Source: Isoetes taiwanensis (lineage: Eukaryota > Streptophyta > Lycopodiopsida > Isoetales > Isoetaceae). Taken from it: a DNA stretch of 64,000 nucleotides. Shown in pieces: positions 47,595 through 59,287 of the stretch. Within the stretch, counting starts at the first letter, position 1, and each line of letters begins with the position of its first letter. Both the position numbers and the translations under genes were made by a program. Below the pieces are notes generated by a model. It searched no databases and had not been told where the DNA came from. It saw only the letters and a program-made list of their open reading frames with translations. The stretch covers positions 1,207,487 to 1,271,486 of the forward strand of contig JAJEKV010000049.1 in NCBI GenBank assembly GCA_021234155.1. Direction: 5' to 3'.

Positions 47595-47790
47595 ACCATA
47601 AAACACATGATGATGAAGTTAATGAAGATGTTACATTACCCCACAATTTGTTTGCTGTCAACTGGAGCGTCCAAAGAAGAGACGCATTCGTACTAAGGGA
47701 TGGTGGTTCATAAAGAGTCATTACGATGTAAAAAATGTCAAGAGATTGGACATAACCGTCGTAGTTGTCGTGCACCACCAACATGAGACA
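47595..47790 (+). pseudogene. Mutator-like transposase C-terminal remnant
   Basis: One frame reads ERPKKRRIRTKGWW. After a one-base shift it reads LRCKKCQEIGHNRRSCRAPPT and then a stop. A basic RPKKxR stretch followed by a C-x2-C-x4-H-x4-C zinc knuckle is the usual end of plant MULE transposases (and of related FAR1-type proteins). The DDE catalytic core and SWIM domain are not visible upstream. The frameshift shows that this is a relic. The knuckle (CKKCQEIGHNRRSC) is complete. Confidence 0.5.
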
Positions 47791-48284
47791 TCACATGGAA
47801 TATTTCAAAAGGATTTTTTTTTTTTTTTAGCACGCCAGCCTAACCAAGCGTGCAACCCTCCTTGCAATTCTAGGCTATCCACATAGTATGTCCACCTCAT
47901 CAAAAATTGAAGTGGCATTAATTTTTGCCGTAAGATCAATTTTTTCCAAGATCTACGACTAAGAAAATTAGAAAATGGGCAGAAATACAGCACGACGATA
48001 GAGAAGGTCACGACCCACGACCTACTCGTCGGACCTAAAAAAACAAATAGAGATCGATAAAGAAAAGCCTCCCCTTCCTTTAGTTTTATCTTTGTTGCAA
48101 ATTGCGCTGGCTATGGCTATGGCCGATGCCCTCATCCTCCTTATCTATCCTCCTTATCCTCCACGATGCCCTCATCTGAATGTGTTTACAGATAACAGAC
48201 CCATTGATGTAAACCAGATGCTTTATTATTGTTTCTATGATGATATTTGTGTTGCATGGAAGATTGTTTAGGCGGGGGATTTCA

Positions 48285-50410
48285 TACGCTGTTTGAAAAG
48301 TGCAATCCATATGCTCAATCAAGAGTTTTTGTTCTAAATCAGTCTGCTCAGTCTGCCTCCCTGTCCATATAGAACTCAAGTTATGCTCGGCCTTTGACAT
48401 ATGGTAGCATTTTTTTGAGTGTTTGCTTCCTTGTGTTTGTATCCCTTTTTATGCCGATGATCTCTGATGGAGAAGTGAGTCACTACATCAATTATAAAGG
48501 TATGTATCTATTTCGCATTTTGATTTTATTCTCAATTATGACAAAGAAAACTCCATCTGTTCAAAGTCTCAGGCATAACATCCTCTCTCCAGTGGCGGGC
48601 AAAATTCTGTTAAGAGTGCTGCACACATGGGCTATGGTAGAAGAAGTTTGATGTGCAGAAGACCTATTCATGCTTGCAAAATGGAGCTTCAGGATCCTTT
48701 TCCATCTACAGACAAACCATCTTCCTTTGAAGAATTTAGGTTTTCTAGACCAGGTATTCTCCTAAATCTTTATGCTTTTCTTTGTTCGCCTTCCTCTTTT
48801 ATTACTCTTCATAAATATGATAGCATCCTCACATTGCATATTAGTCACGGATTATTTTCCTAATATTGATTTGCTTTTGCCTTTTGGTAACGTGGAAACT
48901 CTAGCAAGTTCTTTGTCTTTTAATTGCATTCCTGCGAAACATCTCCAGTGCTTTTGTACCAAGTCTATTTCAGGATGCCCTCCAATGCACTCTCCATGGG
49001 ACCACATCTGATGCCATAAGCTGGACAAAAATACTGCATGCCTCTATAAATGAATCATATGTATTATATGAACACAAATATTACACTTTTCATACATGTG
49101 ATCTCATTATGAATTCTCCGGAGTATATCTTCGCTACTGCATAATAATTATTCTCGCATTTTCTGGTCGTAGACGGTTGTGATTTGGTCCATATTTTCAA
49201 CATATCCAATTTAGTTTCTTCTCTTCAAACAATTTGAAAAGTGCAAACCATATGCTCAATCAAGAGTTGTTCTAAATCGGTCTGCGCCCCCCGTCCATAT
49301 AGAACTCAAGTTATGCTCACCTTTACCTATGGTCGCTTATATCAAATAATGCTATTAGATCCCCACGATCTTTGGTGCCTACGTGCTTATGTGAAGAACT
49401 TTGGCGGTGTCTTTGCCGGTTCATGGAAACAACCCGCCAAGGCTTGGATTGAGGTTAACAAACCCGCTCCAAATGCAGGAGCGGGTGTTCTCTTGTTCCG
49501 GACACAAACTAGTCATCCATTAGATCCCCTCAGCCTTGAAGAGGTTACATGAAGATACCGCGGTCGGGGCAGTTTGGAGCAACTCGAGGTAAACTAGCTA
49601 CGTTTTAAATATGCGTGTCTTGTCACTTCTTGATTGAAATATCTAATTTCGGATAATGAGATGTCATGAGGCGTGCCATTAGAATGTGCCATTCAAGAAG
49701 TTCAAGAAGTTCAATATGAATAGTGCGATATACACATCTCCACCATGTGACCGAATTGGAGGTTCTTGTGCGTGGTTTTGGCTCGCCATGGCCGATTGTT
49801 TGATCGGCCTCGGTCCTTGGAAGGTCAACCTCACCTTGCCATATTTTTGCTTGCATGCATGCAGCTTGTTGTTCATAAGGGTCCGCTCGCCACATGCCAT
49901 GATCATACTTTAACACTCAAGGAGACATATTTTGCACATTCCATGACATGTATAGTGCGTGTGCAAATTGATTGACTTGCTTCAATTACATGAATTTGTA
50001 GTCAACTGTGAGACTGCATCATATGATAAGTATAAAGCTGCCTATTTCAGCTGTGATCATTTCTGTGTGTATTACAGATGTAGAATCGGTTTATTCACTT
50101 GCTGGCAATCAATCTGGTCAACTTCTGGAATCAAGATGAACTTGAACTTATAGGGAATCAAGATGAGGAAAGTGCCTATACTACACAAATGTGTCTACTG
50201 ATTGGAGGCTTAGATTCTGGCATCCAATGCAACATTTGCTAGCTTGTTCAGTGTCCCTTTGTAATCAACTTAATAATATTGTCCTTTCGGGCTATGCTTT
50301 ACACAAGTATGAATCCAATGGTTTTCAAGCAGTTGTAGTTCATAAGGTCTATGATAATACTTTTAACACTCAAGGAGACATATTTTGCACATTCCATGAC
50401 ATGCATCCAA
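48285..50410. repeat. Two sets of direct repeats inside the possible transduction
   Basis: A segment of about 115 bp at 48285-48400 recurs at 49228-49345 (CCATATGCTCAATCAAGAGT, then GAACTCAAGTTATGCTC). Another of about 70 bp at 49870-49950 recurs at 50335-50403 (TTTAACACTCAAGGAGACAT and onward). No gene was recognised in the intervening sequence. Confidence 0.7.
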
Positions 50411-51104
50411 ACTCTTGTGTATTTGCAGCAAATATTGGAAGATTTTAAGGAAGAAATCAGCATTGAATTATAGGCGATATATATTTAAAACACATAACAT
50501 GGTATAATGATACACGCTACAACACGTTATTTTTACTCGACAAGCTATAACCATATACGTTCACAAGAAGAGAAAAACTTAAGTACCATGTTTGGCTCTT
50601 CTAATAGTTTCTAGCTTGATCTTTGCTTGGCCACAACCTCTGGCGTGCCTTTTTGCTAGTTTTTTTTTTTTGAAGGACGAAAGATAAAAAGTTTATTAAT
50701 TAGATCTAAAAAGTACAAAATTTACATGTCGCATTTGACTTGTAAGCACAAAAAAATGCCACAGGAGCACGAGCCTAAAGCACATGTACTTACTTCAGAA
50801 TCCAGAATAGGAGACCAACGATAAGAATCAATTTGAAGATACTGAATCCAAATATATTTCGTCATTTCTGACTCAAGGGAACACTGTAAGTTGTTAGTAT
50901 CTTTTTCTGGGCCACCGTAACAACACCACGTGCAGATGAATAAATGCCCTGAAAGATGTGTCTGCGACGCTCCCGTATCGACAGGAGCCAATCAGAACTA
51001 AGATGGAATGCCCTCTGTTTAGCTCGAGGCCATGCATTGGGATAGAACACCAAGGGGATGCGTCGGCAGGCCAATGCACTGTTAAACAAACCTTGTAGCC
51101 AAAA

Positions 51105-52363
51105 CTACACCGGCTGAACCTCTGTACAATGGAAGAGGCAATGCTCAAGAGTCTCAATGTCTGAAATGCAGAGCAGGCATATTGCAGATATGTGAGGATC
51201 ATAACGATGTCGAAACATGCAGGCACCTGTGGATAACCTGCCAACATAGTACAAAGAGTTTAGAGTGGAGCAACTTGTCCCAAAGCCATCGCCATGTACG
51301 ATGCAAAGTAGGCTGTGGAATCTGTAGGTGCCACCCATCTGGCAACTAGAGGGGCTGTGGTGCTAAAAGGAGGCGATATATTAATTTGACAAAGTGCTTG
51401 CCTTCGTGAATATTTTCATGACATTCCCAAGGCACCCTTTCGATAACACCAACCTACACCATAAAGGGCAAATTTTTTGTGACCTTCTCCCATACAGACA
51501 CATCCCAATGAGAGAGCAGGAACTTTGCCTGAAATTTAGGCCAAGACAGTAGGCGACCGGCTTCATACCATGCTTGAATAGAGACAACACCTGCAAGAAC
51601 CCATCGTCTCTGTGTAAGGGGATGAACTGATGCTGCCAATGGAGGTGTTGAGGGGTTTGGAGGCAGTGGTGCCCACCACCGTGGAGTCTCCAATAGGGTG
51701 TGGATGGAAGGGCATGGCCAAAAGAGGTGTTTGACTGCCTCCCATGCTGTCTAACAATCCACGCAAAAATGGAGACGCACTTGGAAAAGGCTGTGGAGGC
51801 TGAAATAATGCACAAGGTAGGACTGGTGTGACTACCTTCTTGCCTAGAGGGATATAGTGACCAAGAGCTTGTCTAAGAAGGCATGAACCAAGAGAGTCAT
51901 CTTCACCATTCAGGAGTCTCCAAATGAACATTGAAATAAAGACTTTGCTCTGCAGTAAGAAGTCCATCATACCCAAACCACCTACCTATTTTGGAAGGAT
52001 GCACTTCGATCAAGCCACCTTAATCACCGCACCTTCCTCAATACCCGCCTATATAAAGTTCCGAACTATTGCAATGAACTCACGTACTTTGATCTGTGGG
52101 GCTAGTAGTAAGGATGCCATATAGACATGGGTACTGCTAAGGACTGACTTGGCCACTGTAATGTGACCCGCAAGAGACAACTTTGTCATGGACCACCAGA
52201 ACAAGTGCTTCTCTAAACCCTTAATGATCTCCTCCCATGCAGCTTCAACAGTAACATGGATGCCAACTAGAATCCCCAACAACTTGATGGCCTGTCCATG
52301 AGCAAGTAATTTCCATGGATAATCATGAACACACGCCAGAGTCGGAGTATCCAATGGCCACAA
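51105..52363 (-). pseudogene. LINE ORF2 C-terminal half, broken
   Basis: Reading on minus: IKLLGILVG, a tryptophan-glutamate pair, then LSLAGHITVAKSVLSSTHVY (52363-52049), which is the post-palm thumb region of plant LINE reverse transcriptases. Next, in other frames, GMMDFLLQSKVFISMFIWRL (51976-51860), then a degraded tryptophan-rich stretch. The zinc-binding domain follows as C-L-L-C, then H-C-L-F-H-C (about 51170-51110). At least three frame changes separate these pieces. The palm and endonuclease domains are lost by 5' truncation exactly at the 52369 target duplication. The family differs from that of 671-1438 but resembles 27253-31818 in its 3' terminus. Confidence 0.7.
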
Positions 52364-52737
52364 AGCTGTTCAAAAGGATTTACTTCTCAAAATGCATGTT
52401 CTGGTAATTAATTATCTTAAAAGGACATCCTGTATCAAAGTTGTTTGCTAATGTATCTATTTTTACGAAGCAGTGGCATTTTAGAAAATCCTAATGTATA
52501 TGAGGGGCATTTTAGTGATTTCATAGTAAATTAAAGGCATTTAGGTAAATACGCTATAATACTGTGGTATTTTGTTGACCAAGGATATTTAGAGAAATAA
52601 TTGAAATACACGGGCTATTTTGGTAAAATATGTAAAAGTCGTATTTAATTAAAGTGGGACAAATCTCGAATTTTGGGACTCAGACTGAAAATGGGACTCA
52701 TACAGACAAATTTTTTTTCATTGAATCGTTGTTAGAT

Positions 52738-53096
52738 TAGGGGAGGGGAAGGGAAGGGGAGAAGTTGGGGAGAAGTTGAGAGAAATAAGGAAGGGGTTAA
52801 GTTAGAAGAAGGGGGAGGGAGGAAGTTCGAAAAGGGGGGTGAGAAGAGGGGGCAAGGGGAGGTGAGAGGAGGGTGCAAGGGAGGTGAGTTGAAAAGGGGG
52901 AGGGGGGGAGAAGAGGGGCAAGGGGAGGTGAGAGGAGGGTGCAAGGGGAGGTGAGTTCTGGAAGGGGGGTGAGAATAGGGGGCAAGGGGAGGGGTGAGAA
53001 GAGGGGGCAAGGGGCAAGGGGAAGGGGCAAGGGAGGGAGAGCAAGGGGAGGGGAGGGAAGTGGCAAGGGGAGGGAGTCTCCCCCCTCCAAAATAAA
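52738..53096. repeat. Purine-rich (GGGGA/GGGAAG) array
   Basis: About 360 bases are almost purely G and A, with recurring GGGGAGGTGAG and GAGGGGGCAAGGGG. Overlapping proline/leucine-rich frames on minus are an artefact of composition. Runs of three or more G are frequent enough for quadruplex or triplex formation. Confidence 0.9.
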
Positions 53097-55212
53097 AATA
53101 ATAATACAATATTCATAATATAAATAAATAAATAAATTACAAATTAATTAATTAGAGTTGTCAATGTAATTAAATATATAAATTAGAGAGACATTTACGA
53201 GTCAATATATACAATTAATTAATTTAGCCTAGACATTAACTTAGCCTTAGACCATTTCTCGCCTCGCAACGTGAGAATGTGCATGGACTGAATATTACTT
53301 TTTAGAGACGTCCCTGGCAAACATCCTGGCTTGAACTTGAAAAAGAAATAAAAAGCTCCCTGAACAGATATGAAACTTTTCCGACTACTTGAACGTTGTT
53401 GGCTCATATTAAGAACAGAGAAGCTATAAAAAAGGCACTAAAAAGATAGTCTCCAGTTTGATTTTGTGATGCAATCTTGCCTTAGCAATGCCTCTGCCGG
53501 ATCCTTTACGGAAAGAAGTCGTATTTCTGGGTGCCAAAAATCCCGCACGACCCCTGCCGCCTCTTCGCGAACTCTGCTTTGGAACTCTGCTTGCTCTTAA
53601 CTATAAGGTCGTCCAACGACATATCCAGAGCGCTTGACATGATTCTTCATCTGCTACCATGCAAGAAAGGCAATAAAGGCGATTTGCTGGCCGAAATCTG
53701 CATCAAATATTCATATTCAAAGCCACATCTTCCACATCAAACACAAAGAGAAATCCAAATCCAAAACCGGAAGCACATTTAAGCTCCATACCGAGCTCAA
53801 AACTGGAGGCCGCTGCTTATCTCTAAATCCTTTCATTCCATAGCTTATCTCGGCCAGAATTACCCTTGCGCCCATCTTAGCCAATTACCCTTGTGCTCTG
53901 GTTTGGGCAGCACCAGGGTTGAATCGAATTCAAAGTCGGCTTTTCTCCAGTGATAAGGAGTAAGAAGAGGAAGATGCAGAGGAGCATGTAAATCTGTGCT
54001 TCTTTATTTATTTTTTTCCATTCTTTTCTTTGCCTCTCCCGGCAGCGGCAACAAGGCGTAGGGCTCCGCCTCCATACAAGCACATTTGAGCGCCATATCC
54101 AAGCTCCGTTCCTTGGCTTTGATCCAAACAGGAAGAGCAGGTTTTTGCCTCTATCGCCTTTCATAGTCTCCTTTCTCTAAATCCTTCCATTCCGGTGCCT
54201 CTCTAAATTCTGCTATTTTTTTTTCCATTCTTTTCTTTGCCTTTCCCGGCAGCGGCAACAAGGCACAGGCGCAAGAAACAACGGAAGAAACAGCATGAAT
54301 GACGACTAGCAAAAGAAATGACGGCCATACCTTATAAAAAGATCTGCCATAGCCTTCTTGCTCCCGATCTTTCCTATTCTTTTTCTGCATGTATGCCCGT
54401 TTCTTGCTCCAACTCTTTCCGATTCTTTTTTGCATAGCCACGATTTTCGGCGTAAGTGTTGATTTTGCATAGCCACGATTTTCGGCGTAAGTGTTGGTTA
54501 ATCTGCCAAGCCGAAATTGATTAGCAAGCCGGTGGGAGCTATGGCGTTGGGGAGCTTCTTCCAAGTGGTACAAAAGAACTTCTGTCTCAAAGGTATGTAC
54601 CAAAGTTTAAAATTCAACCATGGGCGGGAAAAAAAGGCGGGGTATTTAAAATTCAACCATGGGCGGGAAAAAGGTGGGGTAAAATAATACGTTGAAAAAG
54701 AAAGTGTAAAATAAATGCTAATAATATAGGATTATATTTTGACGTGTCCCCAATTTCCTCTTTTCATGTGTGTGCTACTATGTTCACACGTTAAACATTA
54801 CGTTGCCATGGTGCACGTTTTCTAGGCATATATTCTTATTCTAAGGTAAAAATTTAACTTTGCGAAGATCATGATATAATTTACACCTTGTTTAACCCAT
54901 TTTGAAGGTTCAAGACACAAAATGGGGACAATGCATAGGTCTAATAGGCTCTCGTAGGTTATAATGTGCATTATAGGTGCATATGTTGCTATTTACGTGT
55001 GCATTAGGCATTACTCTTTACATAGCTAAATATGAGCCCAATGGTCCACTCTTCATATAGCTATATGGTATGGTCCATTAGAAAGGGGGAGGGTCCATTG
55101 GATATGTGTCCATTAGATAATACATGGGGAGGGTCTATTTTTCATGGAAAATACGTAGGAAATTATGGGGAGGGTATTTTTTCATAGAAAATACATAGGA
55201 TGTTTGAAGGTT
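53097..55212. other. Unassigned stretch with small tandem duplications
   Basis: A 150-residue minus frame (54603-54151) has no family I recognise and includes a duplicated 36-base sequence (GCATAGCCACGATTTTCGGC, at about 54434 and 54470). A 50-base piece ending CCCGGCAGCGGCAACAAGG occurs near 54055 and 54260. ATTCAACCATGGGCGGGAAA is duplicated near 54612 and 54651. I see no supported gene. Confidence 0.35.
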
Positions 55213-55770
55213 ATTCATTTTCGACCTTCTCGGACTCTGAGCTTTGAAATTGCCCTTTTTTTTTACTCGAAGTCGCCTTTTTTAGGCCTGTGAGTCAGAA
55301 GACCCCTCAAGCTGCATTTTAAACTTTGTTTGTCTTTCTCCAACTTCGCGGTCGAAGACCTTGACTAAAATCTGCGTTTGGCTTTGAGCGCCGCTTTTCG
55401 ACTTCGTAATTGAGAAAGGACCATTCCAAAACTGCGTTTACGGCTTTGAGCGCCTTTCCGACTGGCAGTGAGAAAGGCCTCAATCCACAAAACTGCGTTT
55501 TTTAGCGCCTTTGAGTCGAGAAAGACGCCTTTCTGCGCTTTGGCTGCTTTCTCGACTTCGTCGAAAGGCCTTCTAAAACTGCGTTTTTGGCTTTGGTGCC
55601 TTTCGACTGAAATTGGCGAGATACTCTTCCCTAAAACCGTTTTTTAAGCTTTTGGCGCCTTTTCGACTCGTAGTCGAAAGAGCCTCAACCCTAAAACTTG
55701 CGTTTTTAAGCTTGAGCCGCCTTTCTCGACTTCTGAAGTCGAGAAAGGCTCTCTCAGCCCCGTATTTTCC
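55213..55770. repeat. Degenerate minisatellite with hairpin-forming units
   Basis: About eight units of 55-75 bp share AAAACTGCGTTTTTGGCTTT, GCGCCTTT and CGACTTCG...GAGAAAGG. Many units contain two half-sites that can pair. The clearest is GCCTTTCTCGACTT at 55719-55732 with AAGTCGAGAAAGGC at 55736-55749, a perfect 14-pair stem with a 3-base loop. Units differ by frequent single-base indels. Confidence 0.8.
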
Positions 55771-56554
55771 AAAAATGGCTCTAAGAACCGTGTTTTATTT
55801 TAATTTTTTTGCACGTAGCATCACTTGACTAACTTGATTTTTCTTTTGCGGTCCTTATCTCGACCATATAGTACATGCTTGGGAGCAATGAAAAGACCAG
55901 TTCATTGAAGAAAGATGCCGAGAAGAGGGTGGTGACATCAGTTGGACATACAAGCACGTGGCCTATGAAGGAACTCCCTCATACAAATTTCTATCGCCTC
56001 GTAAGTTGCTCTCGTGACTTGGACAGAGCTCCACCCCGATTTTGCACTAGGTGGTTCATGTGTGAAGAGGGTGTAATCATTGTGATAATACGACCACTAT
56101 GGTTGCTTCACCCACTGTAATATATATTGTAATGAGCCCATTTATAAATATAAGGTATCTCAAAACTAGTATTTTTTGGTAATTAAGTAAACAATTTGCT
56201 TATTTTTTGTTGGAATTTGTGATCTCTTGTCTACCCACCTAAGAAAATAGAGCCAAAATGTCATGGTAAAGGAATTCACCCTCACGCGAAAAACTCTTAT
56301 TTTGGATGACAAATAAGCCCCAAAACAGGGACTCGACTCGTTATCCGACAAAAACTGGGAGAAAGCTTGGATGCACAGTAACAGTCAAAAATTCGAATTA
56401 AGGACAGTTTTTGGGTCGGGGTGCTCCTTCTTGTGTAAAATAACAGAGTTCCGCAAAAAAGTGGGAATGGAATGAGTCCCACTTTAATTAAATACGACTT
56501 GTAAGATATAAGGACATTTAGGTAATTTTCCCTCCGTTAGATCTATGCAAGCCC

Positions 56555-57001
56555 ATGTGCAAATGTGACTACTTAGGGTTAATCATCTTTGTTTGTCCCG
56601 TCTGTCTAAAAATTTGCTTGATTTGTTTCTCTATAGGTTGTGCTCAAGTAGTATTTGTTAACAGATCTACCGTACAATGGTCCGGATATGGCAGTTCAAG
56701 AATTTGGCTATGGCTTGCTGCAAAACTTTGGCAGGACAAGCCGATGATTGCTACAAGACTTTCGTTCGGCAAAAGCTTCAACTACAAGATGCAGCCGATG
56801 AACAAGCCCTATAGATTTATTGTGAAACAAGGATTCAAGGATCCACCTCTTCAAGCAGATGATGCAAGATTTCAAGTAGAAAAGAGGCGACAATCCACCT
56901 CCTTAGCCCCCCAAAACTACCTGGCCTTGCAAGAGTTTAGGACGCAGAATCGAGCGAGGAATAGCTTTATTTGGCTGGTGGTTCATAGTTTGAGGGACTA
57001 G
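56555..57001 (+). other. Unassigned 148-residue frame
   Basis: The frame starts with a cysteine- and isoleucine-rich hydrophobic stretch (about residues 7-30) and continues as a basic, polar region with KPYRFIVKQGFKDPP. I recognise no domain. The flanks are repeats and no exon partners were found. It may be part of a decayed element. Confidence 0.15.
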
Positions 57002-57240
57002 ATGGGTTTTGAACCTCATTTTCTTCTTGATTTTGAACTAAGTAGAGACTAAGTTTGGTTTTGAGGCTTGCCGTTCTTGTTCTCGCCATGTTAGTCGAGA
57101 AAATGAAAAAAAACAAAAAATGTAACTAATTGTAAATCATTTTTTTTAATTAATTATATTGCATAATAATCATAATTTTTAAGTAATTATATTGCTTGAT
57201 TATATTAATTATTGATTACAAATTTTAGGGGGTTGCCATC

Positions 57241-57955
57241 ACCCCTCCCTCCTTTGCCCCTTTCTCTGCCTGTAACGTTTCTAACAGACATGCCCTTAAC
57301 CAAATAGGCAAAACCCTCTAGACGTTTATGAGTAGTCGCTTTTACCCATTTATGCCGGTGTCTTGGGAACGTGACACCAAGATCTACTCGAGTGGTCTTC
57401 CATGGGTCCGTTACAATCTCTCCCACTAGAACTATGCTCGTCCTCGAGCATCACAAGGCCATAGACCACACCATCCCATGGTGTCCAAGACTAAGTCATG
57501 AACTACCGTCCAACAGTACTCCAGGTCATACATACCCCCATGGAGAGTAGAACTTGAGCTCTGCTTTGATACCAAATGTAACATTCCTAACCGACATAAC
57601 CAACTGGGCAAAACCGTTTAGACGCAGATAACTGTTCAACGACGTCGCAATAATGACGCAGATTATCGACGTCTAGACGTCGTTAAAGGACGTCTAGATG
57701 TCATTGAACAACGATCATCCTTTGTAGTACGTTTATGAGTAGTCGCTTCTACCCATTTATGCCGGTGTCTCGGGAACATGACACCAAGATCTACTTGAGC
57801 GATCTTCCATGGGTCCATTACATTGCCCCTCCCTTTGCCCCATTTGCCCCTTTCTTGCCCCTCCCCTTCTGCACCTTTGCCCCTCCCTCTCTGCCCCTTT
57901 AACCTTTGCCCCTCCTCCTTTGCCCCTCCCCATTTGCGCCTCAACCCAACCCTTT
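57241..57955. repeat. Pyrimidine-rich TGCCCCT array split by a TRIM
   Basis: CT-rich sequence at 57241-57270 continues after the TRIM at 57823-57955, with repeated TTTGCCCCTCC. Its complement resembles the purine array at 52738-53096 in composition. Confidence 0.75.
57271..57822 (-). mobile_element. TRIM (miniature LTR retrotransposon)
   Basis: LTRs at 57271-57415 (145 bp) and 57577-57822 (246 bp) both run TGTAAC to TTACA and are closely similar apart from an extra 100 bp or so in the right one. The internal region is only 161 bp. On minus, the right LTR is followed by TGGTATCAAAGCAGAGC (57574-57558), a near match to the initiator-tRNA primer-binding site. GTGGGAGAGAT (57426-57416) is the polypurine tract before the left LTR. 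The flanking five bases are CTGCC and TTGCC, a likely target duplication with one change. Confidence 0.85.
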
Positions 57956-57999
57956 CCCATTTGTTCTTTATAGATATTATTCTTTTCTCATATTGTTTC

Positions 58000-58760
58000 T
58001 TGTAAATCTTGTTTTTATTGTAGAATGAAAAAATTTAGTGGTGATTCAGTGACAAATTACTCATTTTTGCATGAGTCCCACTTTATTGCATGAGTCCCAA
58101 ACATCACAAGGTCCCATGCTTTAATTAAATGCCACTTCTTTGTCTTTGGTATTTTGGAATCACCAATGGATGGCCGAATACTGATCTATTTACAGTCCAG
58201 AAACAGGTAAACTCATGCATGCCTTTCTTTCTTTTCCATTTGCTTAAGTTCAATTATATTTTAAAATCAGGTATGAACGAGAAGGTAACATCAATGCAGA
58301 TTCTAAAACACGTAAAAGTCATTAAACTTGTTGCACTTTTATATGATTTTTGCTTTTTTTCTAACATGATTGTGTTCTGCAGATCTTGAAGTATTAAGGA
58401 AAGTAATAGAGAAAGTGAAGCAACAAAAATCAAGCTGCAATGTGAGCTACAGACACAGACTTATTTTTTGCTGTACACAAGAGCCTGAGCAAAAAATGGC
58501 ATTTAGAACTAGTGAAGTTTTGTTCTTGTAGCATATAGAAAACATAAGAGAAGTAAAGAAGGGCTTGGTAGAGAGATCATCATAATGCTTTTGACCTCTG
58601 TCTGTAGTTAAAAAATATTTGTGTTTGAATATATGTGTTTCTTGAAGGTTCTGGAGGTAGAGATTATCATTATAATCTTCAGGCTCCTCAGATTCTACAT
58701 TTTAACCCCATATCAATCTAACGGCCAAGAAGGGTTAGATCATAATAAACTTCAAGATCT
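58000..58760. other. A+T-rich stretch, no gene recognised
   Basis: Nothing supported. Confidence 0.5.
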
Positions 58761-58863
58761 CTAATTTAGGAATATTAAAGAAGGGCGAGCGAGGAAGGTG
58801 CAGAGAAAGTAGGGTATGGGAAGGACAAAGAGTTCGTACCAAAAAAGGTTAAAAAGGACGCCC

Positions 58864-58946
58864 AAAGTGTGCATTGTCCTTATCCCCTCAACAACAAGGA
58901 AGATGGGTGTGCATTGTCCTTGTCCCCTCAACAACAAGGAAGATGG
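58864..58946. repeat. 40 bp tandem duplication
   Basis: GTGTGCATTGTCCTTATCCC and the following CTCAACAACAAGGAAGATGG are repeated once with one substitution. The CAACAAGGAAGATGGG end recurs inverted at about 59111-59127. Confidence 0.85.
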
Positions 58947-59125
58947 GTCGCTGTTCCTAGCGGAACATGAATTTGGTGCTATCATGTGGCAGTCCCCTAC
59001 ACTCCGGAATGGAAACAGGGGCAACAATTTCGCTCATCCGGTGGAAATCAACAGTAGTCAGTGAAGATCCACTAAAGATTGGTGGAAATCATCAGCAATC
59101 GATGAAGCTCCCATCTTCCTTGTTG

Positions 59126-59245
59126 TAGGGGAAAGCAAATCGGTCCCCCATTCCGCAGTGGACACGGGACTCGCTCCCAGCTACCGCCGGTCGTGAGGCT
59201 CCCCCTGTCCACTGCGGAAGGTGGTCCCGATTTCCTTCCCCCTAT
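59126..59245. mobile_element. Foldback MITE inserted in a copia fragment
   Basis: Arms of about 43 bases (TAGGGGAAAGCAAATCGG to CAGTGGACACGGG at 59126-59167; inverse at about 59201-59244) are imperfectly complementary around a loop of about 33 bases. It directly abuts the YVDDL fragment. Confidence 0.65.
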
Positions 59246-59287
59246 ACATCTCAGGATAAGATCATCTACATATAGTACCACTATCAA
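59246..59287 (-). pseudogene. Ty1/copia reverse-transcriptase YVDD fragment
   Basis: The short frame MIVVLYVDDLIL contains the catalytic YVDDL motif of Ty1/copia reverse transcriptases. It ends abruptly at 59245, where a foldback element begins. No further copia coding sequence was recognised on either side. Confidence 0.6.

Larger units (their letters stand above)
47817..52368 (-). mobile_element. Retrotransposed segment bounded by a 13 bp direct repeat
   Basis: TTCAAAAGGATTT occurs at 47804-47816 and 52369-52381. On minus the segment begins in a LINE reverse transcriptase (52368), contains a LINE end CGTCCTTCAAAAAAA at about 50680-50660, and continues for 2.8 kb to a second A tail at about 47829-47817. 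One reading is a LINE with a long 3' transduction; another is nested insertions. Confidence 0.45.
52638..56498. repeat. Perfect 23 bp inverted-repeat pair
   Basis: GTCGTATTTAATTAAAGTGG plus GAC (52638-52660) is exactly inverted at 56476-56498. Weaker similarity continues outward. The interval between holds the purine array, unassigned frames and the 55213-55770 minisatellite. A related degenerate piece lies at about 58060-58130. Confidence 0.6.

Noticed and set aside
52732-53116. Three long proline/leucine/serine-rich frames on minus
   Set aside because: They overlap in different frames over a purine-only array, so they reflect composition, not coding.
54151-54603. A 150-residue basic protein
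   Set aside because: No recognisable domain, internal tandem duplication in the frame, and repeat-rich surroundings.
55213-55770. A CRISPR-like array
   Set aside because: Units and spacers are not regular, the sequence is eukaryotic, and the repeats decay by indels.
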